Assembly (NCBI RefSeq): GCF_037094495.1
Contig: NZ_CP146612.1
Coordinates: 806,001 to 870,000 of the forward strand
Origin: Dehalogenimonas sp. W
GTDB taxonomy: Bacteria; Chloroflexota; Dehalococcoidia; Dehalococcoidales; Dehalococcoidaceae
Length of the DNA stretch: 64,000 nt
Reading direction: 5' to 3'
Shown: one piece after another, positions 16,928 to 23,922 of the stretch
Layout of the letters: every line of letters starts with the position of its first letter
How positions within the stretch are numbered: position 1 is the stretch's first letter
The notes under the pieces: generated by a model
The model's input: only the letters and a program-made list of their open reading frames with translations
Database searches by the model: none
Told to the model about the DNA's origin: nothing
Position numbers and translations under genes: made by a program

Positions 16928-18085
16928 ATGGAATATGTTCTGGTGTTTGCGTTGGGTCTTGCCGCTGGTTCGGCGATCGTATTCTTCGTTACAAAAAATC
17001 AACAGGTAAAAGGGGAGAGGCTAAAAAACGATATTGTTAATTCTTTCGACTCTATATCGCTTGCGGCTTTGAAGAGCAATTCCGAAGAATTCCTTAAACT
17101 AGCCAACGAGACGCTCTCTAAACAAACTAAAACCGGAGAAAAAGAACTCGAAACCAAAAAACAACTGATTGACCAGACCTACGATAATATGAAAAAGGAA
17201 TTTGAGAAAGTCGGCAAAATGATTACCGACTTTGACAAGGAAAGCGCCAAAAGACTAACCAGTCTGGATACTAATTTAAAGGCTGCTACCGAAAATACAC
17301 TTAAGCTTCATGAGACGACTGGGAAACTCCAAATTGCCTTGGCGAACAGTAAAGTCCGGGGCCAGTGGGGAGACCGGATAGCCGATGATATACTCAGATT
17401 GACCGGTTTTATTGAAGGAGTAAACTACGATAAACAATTAACAAACGATGGCTCCGGTACACGCCCTGATTATACGTTCCGCCTTCCCCAAGACCTAAAA
17501 CTCAATATGGACGTAAAATTCCCTTTTGATAATTATCTCGCGTACTTAGCCGCGGAAACAGATATAGAGAAGGACAAGCATAAGTCCAGCTTTTTAAAAG
17601 ATGTCCGTCAGCGGATTAATGAAGTCGCAAAAAAAGAGGACTACATTAACGTTAATAAAAATACTGTCGATTATGCACTGGTATTCATACCAAACGAGCA
17701 AGTTTATTGTTTTATAAATGAAAATGACCATAGACTACTGGATGATTCATTGAGGAATAAAGTAATTCTGTGTTCTCCTATGACGCTATACGCAATACTG
17801 GTAGTCATCAGGCAAGCGGTTGATAATTTCAACATGGAAAAAACAGCCTCAAGAATCCTAGCGCTACTTGGAACTTTCAATACCCAATGGCATAAATTCA
17901 AGGATTCCATGGATAGGATGGGTAAAAAGATCGACGACGCTCAAAATGAATTCCAGTCACTAGTTACAACACGCCAAAAAGCACTGGAACGGCCATTGGC
18001 TCAAATAGAAACTCTGCGTAAAGAGAAACAAATAGTTGAAGAGACGCTTCCTGAACCGGCGCTCGAAATTGAGGAATCAGTATAA
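16928..18085 (+). CDS. rmuC: RmuC family protein
   Basis: A 385-residue protein with an N-terminal membrane anchor (VFALGLAAGSAIVFFV), a coiled-coil region (~50-130), and the RmuC core: GQWGDRIADDILRLTGF, RPDYTFRLPQ and MDVKFPFDNYLAY, followed by VFIPNEQVYCFI. RmuC is a predicted PD-(D/E)XK nuclease linked to limiting recombination at repeats. An AGGAGGC site lies 10 bases upstream. Its place as last gene of the restriction operon suggests it was recruited as an accessory; chromosomal rmuC copies usually sit elsewhere. A strong terminator follows at 18151. Confidence 0.8.
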   Translation: MEYVLVFALGLAAGSAIVFFVTKNQQVKGERLKNDIVNSFDSISLAALKSNSEEFLKLANETLSKQTKTGEKELETKKQLIDQTYDNMKKEFEKVGKMITDFDKESAKRLTSLDTNLKAATENTLKLHETTGKLQIALANSKVRGQWGDRIADDILRLTGFIEGVNYDKQLTNDGSGTRPDYTFRLPQDLKLNMDVKFPFDNYLAYLAAETDIEKDKHKSSFLKDVRQRINEVAKKEDYINVNKNTVDYALVFIPNEQVYCFINENDHRLLDDSLRNKVILCSPMTLYAILVVIRQAVDNFNMEKTASRILALLGTFNTQWHKFKDSMDRMGKKIDDAQNEFQSLVTTRQKALERPLAQIETLRKEKQIVEETLPEPALEIEESV

Positions 18086-18150
18086 TGTAGGATTTCGCTG
18101 CGATCGGGTACCGTCATGACGAATTCGGTTAACCAGTGAACTTAGAAAAT

Positions 18151-18185
18151 AAATAGGGGTTGGGCAATTCGCCCAACCCCTATTT
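18151..18185 (+). terminator. Symmetrical bidirectional terminator
   Basis: A perfect 15-bp stem (AAATAGGGGTTGGGC and complement) closes the 5-base loop AATTC, with A runs and T runs at the two feet. It lies between the end of the plus-strand restriction operon and the end of the long minus-strand operon and can terminate both. Confidence 0.85.
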
Positions 18186-18238
18186 CATTCTCATGGTTCC
18201 GACATCAAAACACTCAAACAATGCCGGCTGCTCCTTCT

Positions 18239-18625
18239 TCATAGCTTCCCCTGGCAAGTGCTGCCTTCATTGGCTTTTTCCCTTTCTGCTCGGGCATTCA
18301 TTCGTTGCCGGTAGAGCCATGGTTTAAGACGATCCAACTTCCCCTTCTGATAATCACTGATTGAGTTGACTGCGATTTCAGGTGGAATGTCACTCACGTT
18401 CCAACGTTTATAGGCAATGGCCGCCAGACGCAAGCCTCGGCATCGGTGTCAGTATATTAGTCGTTTTTAAGGGACTCCACGTTCAGTGCCAGCTTCTCCA
18501 GTGTGACGGCCGTCTTGAGCCATTCGGGAATAGTGTCTTCCCAACCACCCGGAAACACAATGAGGATCTGTAAGGCATCCGACAAAATTTGAGATGCCCT
18601 GTTCCGCTGTGACGTTCAATTATGG
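18239..18625 (-). pseudogene. Frameshifted small phage-type gene
   Basis: On the minus strand three coding-like pieces follow one another in different frames. The first starts at a TTG near 18623 behind AAAGGAG (NVTAEQGISN). The second reads SDALQILIVFPGGWEDTIPE and ends at an in-frame TAA followed by YTDTDAEA. After a one-base shift the third reads LRLAAIAYKRWNVSDIPPEI and runs to the stop at 18239. Joined, they make one protein of about 125 residues. It is the last gene of the operon and appears to be decaying. No family recognised. The remaining bases between 18086 and 18238 hold only the terminator. Confidence 0.5.
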
Positions 18626-18634
18626 TTTCTCCTT

Positions 18635-19111
18635 TCACTTAGTCCTAAATCTGGTGATGGCCAGACAGGCATAGTGTGACCGGTAACTGTTCATCGGGCT
18701 TTGTCCGAAGCCATTCCAGAAGTCCAGCAGAAAGTGATGATAACCCGGGTATTCCTGCTCCCGAATTGCCAACAAGTCATCGGCGAATATCCTGATACAA
18801 GCCCCCTTATTGCCGAAGAGAACGATAACTCTTGGCGGACAAGATTCATCCCGCTCTGTCCTAAAGCTTTCCACTTTAAGCTTGGATAGCTTCAGGTTAT
18901 CGAGCCAGAAATGGCCACCGCCGGCACTGTATGAGCCAAGGAAAATGTCTTTACCCTCCAGTTCTTTGAGTATTTCCATGAGACGCTTTACGGCTGCCCG
19001 CTGCTTTTTCTGTAGTGGTATCTGAGCGGCTTTCCGGCTAAGTCTGACCGTAGTTCTTGGTTCCGGTTCGGCCAGCTTAACGTTCTGAAACAGATCGAGT
19101 TGACCCATCAT
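18635..19111 (-). CDS. Protein with N-terminal clamp-binding motif
   Basis: A 158-residue protein from ATG 19111, with AGGGG upstream. The first residues are MMGQLDLFQN: Q-L-D-L-F at 4-8 is an exact match to the bacterial beta-clamp binding pentapeptide. The rest has a basic segment (RKAAQIPLQKKQRAAVKRL) and a beta-rich region (SAGGGHFWLDNLKL, PPRVIVLFGNKGACIRIF). It lies in the same minus-strand run as the clamp gene at 20829-21974. An interaction with that clamp, or with the host clamp, is inferred from the motif. The enzymatic role is unknown. Confidence 0.6.
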   Translation of the reverse strand: MMGQLDLFQNVKLAEPEPRTTVRLSRKAAQIPLQKKQRAAVKRLMEILKELEGKDIFLGSYSAGGGHFWLDNLKLSKLKVESFRTERDESCPPRVIVLFGNKGACIRIFADDLLAIREQEYPGYHHFLLDFWNGFGQSPMNSYRSHYACLAITRFRTK

Positions 19112-19176
19112 GCTTGTTACCCCTTTCCTCCAGATTTTGGGCACAGGTATCCCTATGGACACTGAATTGACTGGGT

Positions 19177-19473
19177 TTAGGCCACCAGGACGAGTTGGTG
19201 GCCGCTTTCGATTCGTTTCTGCTCTTCCGCCGCGGCGCCGCTGGGTAAGGATTCACGGACGGCCTCGATTGAGCCTCGGATACTGTCGATGCGCTCTATG
19301 TTGATAATGAGACAGGCAAGGCGGCCATCGACATAGAGCGGGATGTCGGCTATCTTCCGGGCCTCGGTGGCCACTATCCTGGCCTGTTCCAGCGGCTCGG
19401 AGGCCTGTTCGATGAACCCATCAATCATGTCCATCGCCTCACTGACCTTGAGAGCACTCCACTTGATAGGCAT
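19177..19473 (-). CDS. Small helical hypothetical protein, 98 aa
   Basis: The start is taken at ATG 19473 because GGAAAGGAG sits just upstream; the open frame extends further but without such a site. The 98-residue product is helical and mixed-charge (AMDMIDGFIEQASEPLEQAR), followed by a strand pair (PLYVDGRLACLIINI). It contains no known motif. It belongs to the string of small genes after the clamp gene. Confidence 0.55.
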   Translation of the reverse strand: MPIKWSALKVSEAMDMIDGFIEQASEPLEQARIVATEARKIADIPLYVDGRLACLIINIERIDSIRGSIEAVRESLPSGAAAEEQKRIESGHQLVLVA

Positions 19474-19549
19474 AGCTTCATCTCCTTTCCAGGTACAAAC
19501 AACCCTGTTATTCCTGCGTGATAACGGATGCGCAGCCCCCGCGAAACGG

Positions 19550-19963
19550 TTAATTGCCGAAAGACTGAGCGCGTTCGGTTTTGACCAGGCCGAGATCTTT
19601 GAAGTTCTGAAAGATCTCATTGAGTAAGGCGTAGTTTTCCCCAGACAAGCTCCGGCTTGCCCCGTCATACCAGTCTAAAAACCAGTATTCGATCTCAACG
19701 GCGTCGAGATTCTCGTCCATGTAGAAGCGAAACTCATCCGCCGGACCGCCCCAGGACAATTGCCAGCGGAAATAACCCCGCTTCTGGCCTTGGAACGTCC
19801 CCCTGGCCACGTAGTCACAGCTCAAACCGTATTCCCCGAATCGTCCCAGTTCCCGATGAGACGTTTCGGGGTTTCTTTGGTATAGTCGCCAGAGCGTCCG
19901 TATATCCCGCAGCCGGTCTTGAAGTTCCGCTTCAAGCCTTGCCTGGCATGATTTCTGCCGCAT
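19550..19963 (-). CDS. Hypothetical protein, 137 aa
   Basis: ATG 19963 is preceded by TGGAGGTG. The 137-residue product has an N-terminal charged helix (ARLEAELQDRLRDIRTLW) and a central aromatic beta region (GYFRWQLSWGG, then VEIEYWFLDWYDG). The family is not recognised. It is spaced like its neighbours, each with its own Shine-Dalgarno site, which is normal for late small phage genes. Confidence 0.55.
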   Translation of the reverse strand: MRQKSCQARLEAELQDRLRDIRTLWRLYQRNPETSHRELGRFGEYGLSCDYVARGTFQGQKRGYFRWQLSWGGPADEFRFYMDENLDAVEIEYWFLDWYDGASRSLSGENYALLNEIFQNFKDLGLVKTERAQSFGN

Positions 19964-20043
19964 TTTTCACCTCCATTTGGGCAGACTTACCCCTTTGAAT
20001 TTGCCGGCTTTGATAACCCTGAGCCGGCGGACAGGGGGCTTAG

Positions 20044-20346
20044 TTAGTACTCATCAGGGAAGAGAATCGTCGTTGCCGACCGGTCAGCCTCTGTGATGAT
20101 CCAGATTTTGGGTAAACCTCCGGCCTCATAAGCGGAGAGTATTCTGAATCCTTGTTTCAGACTCAACTCATTCTCCTGTTTATCCGCCTCATCGATGTTG
20201 CCCCAGTCGCCTTTGGCATGGCGGTTCAAGGAACGGCGCATGAATTCAGCAAACTCCGGCTTCTCACCGGCTAAGGCATGAACTCCCCGGGTGGCCACCA
20301 CCTGGCCCAATGGGACAACGGGATTGATTACCAGTAACGCATCCAT
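20044..20346 (-). CDS. Hypothetical protein, 100 aa
   Basis: ATG 20346 follows GGGAGGTGACAGCT, a strong ribosome-binding site, and is preferred over the longer frame. The product (~100 residues) begins MDALLVINPVVPLGQVVATRG, contains a charged helical middle (EADKQENELSLKQGF) and ends KIWIITEADRSATTILFPDEY. This resembles small plasmid or phage 'DUF' proteins, but I cannot name one. A hairpin terminator lies upstream at 20384. Confidence 0.55.
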   Translation of the reverse strand: MDALLVINPVVPLGQVVATRGVHALAGEKPEFAEFMRRSLNRHAKGDWGNIDEADKQENELSLKQGFRILSAYEAGGLPKIWIITEADRSATTILFPDEY

Positions 20347-20383
20347 AGCTGTCACCTCCCTTCTCGTGGTGTTTTAGGCAAAA

Positions 20384-20420
20384 GTAAGGGGCCGGTGCTT
20401 GTAACTTCCCGACCCCTTAC
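20384..20420 (-). terminator. Hairpin terminator between small genes
   Basis: A 12-bp stem (GTAAGGGGCCGG against CCGACCCCTTAC, one mismatch) with a 13-base loop lies between the gene ending at 20441 and the one starting at 20346. On the minus strand the stem is followed by TTTTGCC. It is probably a partial terminator. Confidence 0.5.
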
Positions 20421-20440
20421 CCACTCGACCTTTTCCGGTT

Positions 20441-20653
20441 CTATTCAATTTTCTGAGTACGTTCCTCCCCGTGCTTGTCGGCTAAATGCCTGGCGCAACC
20501 CGACTGGATGCTATCCGCCGTCGCTCCCATCTGGCTGAAAGCGCCGAGTTCCTCATCGTCGTGAAAGAGCGCCATTATGTGGTCGTCAAGATACTCCAGC
20601 CTGAAACCACGGCGGGCATATTCGCCGAGTTCCGGCGTTTCTTCTTGTGCCAT
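20441..20653 (-). CDS. Small acidic protein, 70 aa
   Basis: ATG 20653 follows AAGGAGATTAAGA. The 70-residue product is acidic with a short beta-like segment (RRGFRLEYLDDHIMALFHDD) and one cysteine (IQSGCARHLADKHG). No family is recognised. It is the first small gene downstream of the clamp terminator, so it may use its own promoter or read-through. Confidence 0.5.
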   Translation of the reverse strand: MAQEETPELGEYARRGFRLEYLDDHIMALFHDDEELGAFSQMGATADSIQSGCARHLADKHGEERTQKIE

Positions 20654-20706
20654 TCTTAATCTCCTTTCTTCCTTGTGTCCTTGCCCATGCTTTCAGCCAA
20701 AAACGA

Positions 20707-20746
20707 AAGGGGGTATTCCCACCGCGAAGGGCAGGAATACCCCCTT
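20707..20746 (-). terminator. Rho-independent terminator after clamp gene
   Basis: A 13-bp perfect stem (AAGGGGGTATTCC with its complement) closes a 14-base loop. On the minus strand it is followed by TTTCGTTTTT. It lies 83 bases after the clamp stop codon, so it ends the sigma-like/clamp transcription unit or attenuates it. Confidence 0.75.
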
Positions 20747-20828
20747 AACAAAAATAAGCACAAAAAGGGGCTGTTACACCCCTTCAAGTGCGGCTGTTTT
20801 GCGAGTTCAAGCGTTCAGTTTTGGGCTG

Positions 20829-21974
20829 TCAGGCTACGGCTACCGGTTCTTTTACCTTGCCGTGTTTCTTGGGCTTCGGCTTGTCGGCTTTGGTAATGGC
20901 CTCGGCTTCGGCTACGGCTTGGATTTTCTCGGCTTCACCTTCGGGTACTGGCTCGGCGGGTGTCTCGACGGCTTCGGCTGGCTCTTCTGCCTTGGTTTCA
21001 TCCTGCGGCTTCTGGCTTTCAGGAGTCAGCATCGGCATGACCACCAGCTCATAGTCCGGTGCTGTGAAAAGCATCGGCGATTTGGCGTCGCTGAGTTTCA
21101 GCTCTACCATACCGCCACAGGCCCTCAAAGCGTCGGCAAGATAACCCCCGTCAAGCCTTACCTTGACCGGTTCACCGGTGGTGTCGGCGGTTATTTCGGT
21201 TTCGCCCTTGTCGTCGGTGTTCGCCATGATGACCTTGCCATCCCCGATAATGAGGTCTATGGCATAGGTTCTGGAGTCGGCGATGACCTTGAGGGAGCTT
21301 ACCGCCTTGAGCGCTTCATTGGTGTCGAAGCTGACACGGCTGGCGAAGTCGGCGGGTATGAGCTTCTCATAGTCTGGAAAGTTGCCGGCGCATCCCCGCC
21401 AGTCATAGCGGATTAGCTCCGTGTCCAGAAGTAGGCTCATGCCTTCAAGGCCGTCCCCGCTTTTCTCAAAGCCCATTCTAACCCGACGTGCCCGTCTAAG
21501 GGCACTGGTAACACCCCGAAGCTCGTCCCGATTGACAAGGACTTGACCCTCGTCCCCGTCGAAGTCCAGCTTCATTACGGCTAACCGGTAGCCGTCGGCA
21601 CCTACTAGGTATAGCTTACCGTCTTGTACCTTGAACAGGACACATTGAAGGATTGGGCGGGTGTCCTCATTGGCGGTAAACGGCAGCACCCTTGTAAGGG
21701 CGTCCGAAAGCTCCAGTGCGCCGAGGTTGGGGCTGACCGAGTTTGAAGGGCTTACCCTGATGTCGCACAGCGTAAGCGGTGTCTTTTCGCCGACCCAAGC
21801 CATGTTCTCAAGGTAGCTGGTATTGGCTCCGCATACCACCTTCAGTCGTTTATCGGCGACCCGCGACCCGCTGGCATCACCGTTAGACGGAACAATCTTG
21901 ACGATGTTCGACCCGCCTAATGACTTCAGATAGGTAAGAAAGCCTTTCCGCCCGATGGTACAGTCAAGTAACAT
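20829..21974 (-). CDS. dnaN: DNA polymerase III beta sliding clamp homologue
   Basis: A 381-residue protein. The first ~320 residues follow the DnaN three-domain pattern, including VGADGYRLAVMKLDF at the end of domain two, NFPDYEKLIPADF and, at the end of domain three, YELVVMPM, the usual C-terminus of a clamp. A further ~55-residue tail rich in Ala, Glu, Pro and Lys (ending KKHGKVKEPVAVA) has been added. Clamps tether polymerases and repair enzymes to DNA. No polymerase is visible in the element, so it may recruit host Pol III or serve transcription or recombination. It lies just after a sigma-like gene. Confidence 0.85.
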   Translation of the reverse strand: MLLDCTIGRKGFLTYLKSLGGSNIVKIVPSNGDASGSRVADKRLKVVCGANTSYLENMAWVGEKTPLTLCDIRVSPSNSVSPNLGALELSDALTRVLPFTANEDTRPILQCVLFKVQDGKLYLVGADGYRLAVMKLDFDGDEGQVLVNRDELRGVTSALRRARRVRMGFEKSGDGLEGMSLLLDTELIRYDWRGCAGNFPDYEKLIPADFASRVSFDTNEALKAVSSLKVIADSRTYAIDLIIGDGKVIMANTDDKGETEITADTTGEPVKVRLDGGYLADALRACGGMVELKLSDAKSPMLFTAPDYELVVMPMLTPESQKPQDETKAEEPAEAVETPAEPVPEGEAEKIQAVAEAEAITKADKPKPKKHGKVKEPVAVA

Positions 21975-22145
21975 CGCCCTTTCGGCGAGTGCCCTTGACA
22001 GTGCGTTTACCAGTACCGCCTTGTGCGCTAAAAAGCCCTGACCTGAACGCTTGCCCTCGATATTCAGTTGTTCTATTGTCTGACCCCCTTTTAGCTATCC
22101 GATAGTGGGCAACTCTACCGGCTTCGCTCAGTAGTAAGCTACCGG

Positions 22146-22982
22146 CTATCCGCAATTCGCTGGCATAGCCGACGCTCCTACTGTATAAGTTGCGGAATTG
22201 GGCTGATTCATAACACCCTCAAATAGTCTTTTTTGTTCCCGTTTCCGAAATCGGCAAAGATAGTTTAGTTCAACTTGTGTTAGCGGTTGCCCGTCCCGCC
22301 GCTTTTCGGCGATGGCGATTAGCCTGTCGGGACAATGTAGCAAGAAGGTGCTGGCATCAACCCATGCTTCGAGGTCCAGTGCCCTGTCATCGGCAATCAG
22401 ATCGCCGAGTTCCGTGGTATTGCCTTCATCGTCTGTGACGGGCTTATTCAGGCTTTCGAGCTTGATAGCTTTAGGACACTTACCGAAAAGCCAGTCGGCT
22501 TTACACTTGTGCCGTTGCGCCTTGCTACAGTCCCCGCAGGTTAGGCCGTTGTCTTGCCGGTATCGCTTGCGCCAGTAAAGGGCTTGGGCACGGCTGGCGA
22601 TACGATACATGGCGGCTTCGGTGAAAGGATGGTGCCCGTTGTTCCGTTCCACATCGGCAAGGGTGATGATTATATCGTGGAGCAGGTCATCCTTTTCGTC
22701 CGGCTTGGCCTTGTGGCTGAAACGGGATGCTACCTTATAGTAAGTAAGCCACTGGCCGGTAAGGTGGTCATACCGGTTGCTATTGCCGGTTTGCTTTGGC
22801 TTGACGCTTCGGCTAGACTTGAAGCTACGCAAGGCGGTTGTCTCTTTGGTCTGACAGGTGGCGACCTTTCCGCACCATCGGCAAACGCCTTGCCTTATTT
22901 TCTGCGCCCAAACCTTGTGACACTGACTACAGAAGCCCCCAGGCCGGTTGTATTCTCCGGCTACCGTTACGCTTGAACTCAT
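22146..22982 (-). CDS. Sigma-70-like protein with zinc-ribbon N-terminus
   Basis: A 278-residue protein from ATG 22982. The N-terminus has paired cysteine knuckles (CSQCHKVW, CRWCGKVA) and basic sequence. Residues ~90-140 (KDDLLHDIIITLADVERN, MYRIASRAQALYWRKRYR) resemble sigma region 2. A second cysteine group (CGDCSKAQRHKC) follows. The end (LTQVELNYLCRFRKREQKRL) could be a region-4 helix-turn-helix. This is a divergent sigma factor or a structural relative, likely for element genes. QKRLF near residue 249 loosely resembles a clamp-binding motif, and the clamp gene is next. The 171 bases between the two hold no convincing gene. Confidence 0.55.
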   Translation of the reverse strand: MSSSVTVAGEYNRPGGFCSQCHKVWAQKIRQGVCRWCGKVATCQTKETTALRSFKSSRSVKPKQTGNSNRYDHLTGQWLTYYKVASRFSHKAKPDEKDDLLHDIIITLADVERNNGHHPFTEAAMYRIASRAQALYWRKRYRQDNGLTCGDCSKAQRHKCKADWLFGKCPKAIKLESLNKPVTDDEGNTTELGDLIADDRALDLEAWVDASTFLLHCPDRLIAIAEKRRDGQPLTQVELNYLCRFRKREQKRLFEGVMNQPNSATYTVGASAMPANCG

Positions 22983-23156
22983 GGTTCCCCCTTTCAGGGC
23001 AAGCGTTCAGGTCAAGGTTTTTTCGTATTCGGTTGTTAAGGTGCTTTTGTTTGTTTTTCCAGCTTCATTGTCAAACAAAAAGTCATTTTGAACACCCTGA
23101 AGAACTAGCACTTTTTACACCCCCTCTGGGGTTCTTCCAAGGGCACCGAAAAGAAA

Positions 23157-23180
23157 AAGCCTCCCGGAATCGGGAGGCTT
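23157..23180 (-). terminator. Rho-independent terminator
   Basis: A 10-bp perfect stem (AAGCCTCCCG and complement) closes a 4-base loop; on the minus strand it is followed by TTTTTCTTTTC. It ends the cargo block that finishes at 23207. The remaining ~175 bases up to the sigma-like gene include another small CCCC/GGGG hairpin and could hold that gene's promoter. Confidence 0.85.
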
Positions 23181-23206
23181 CGCATGAAAATAGTCCCCTG
23201 GATTAA

Positions 23207-23920
23207 TTACATATGAATGTCTCTGTGTTCGAGCGGAATGAACACCTCAACGATCCTGTCACTCAGGATGTGGTTTTCCAGCAAACCGAGTTCAGTTTTC
23301 ATCAAGGTCAGATGCTTGCGCCAATCGAGTTCGGCTTCAGGTCCGCGCTGATTGATGTCACCCATGAAATAAAGAAACACCATCCATACAGGAATCTGTT
23401 GACTATTCAACCAATATAGATGAGCTAGGCGGTTGGCATATTGATAGTATTTTCCCAACCAATCGGTTTCTTTCTCCACGCCCAAAGCTTTTTTCGAAAT
23501 CTCAAGACTAGCTTTAATCAAATTCAAGCTCTTTGCTTTAGCGCCGCAGACACTGGAGTTAGTTCCTAGCTCCGTAACGTGGCTTTTGGCTTCAACCAGG
23601 ATGACCCCATGGCCATAATCCTTCCCGGGCACTGTCGCCAAGGCATCCCAGCAGGGACCAAGTCGCGGCCAAAATGATGAAAGGCATTCCCCCAATTGTG
23701 GTAGCCCCACTTGTGTTAGAAAAGCTGCGTCTCGATATTCGATGTATCCTTGGCTTTTGAGGGGAGACTTCCACTCAAATTGGCCATTCGCGTAATCTGA
23801 GAGAGATTGGCTTCGTGCCAGGATGAAATTATTCAGATCAATGCGGGGATCCCCGTTCACAAGACACTGAAGGTGAAACCGGCTACCTTTCACCGCTCTT
23901 CCGGAGTGTCTTCTTGCCAT
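23207..23920 (-). CDS. Predicted PD-(D/E)XK nuclease
   Basis: A 237-residue protein of a widespread hypothetical family. The core runs CWDALATV, then HGVILVEAKSHVTELG: the Asp and the E-A-K fit the PD-(D/E)XK active site. Next come CGAKAKSLNLIKASLEISKK and YYQYANRLAHLYWLN, also typical of this family. It starts 2 bases after the MBL-fusion stop codon, so the two are almost certainly co-translated. That pairing suggests a two-component nuclease system; activity is inferred. Confidence 0.65.
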   Translation of the reverse strand: MARRHSGRAVKGSRFHLQCLVNGDPRIDLNNFILARSQSLSDYANGQFEWKSPLKSQGYIEYRDAAFLTQVGLPQLGECLSSFWPRLGPCWDALATVPGKDYGHGVILVEAKSHVTELGTNSSVCGAKAKSLNLIKASLEISKKALGVEKETDWLGKYYQYANRLAHLYWLNSQQIPVWMVFLYFMGDINQRGPEAELDWRKHLTLMKTELGLLENHILSDRIVEVFIPLEHRDIHM

Positions 23921-23922
23921 CC

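Noticed and set aside
318-18085. Left attachment site of the element
   Set aside because: I looked for a copy of the tRNA-Ala 3' half in the left part and found none by eye, so the left boundary is left undefined.
20577-21416. Gly/Phe/Leu-rich plus-strand frame of 279 codons
   Set aside because: It is antisense to the Ala/Glu/Pro tail of the clamp, and its composition follows from that.
21964-22155. 63-codon minus-strand frame between the sigma-like and clamp genes
   Set aside because: It overlaps the clamp gene start, has no clear ribosome-binding site, and no protein-like pattern.
22146-22982. Claim that QKRLF in the sigma-like protein is a proven clamp site
   Set aside because: It matches the consensus only at Q, L and F; listed as a hint, not a call.
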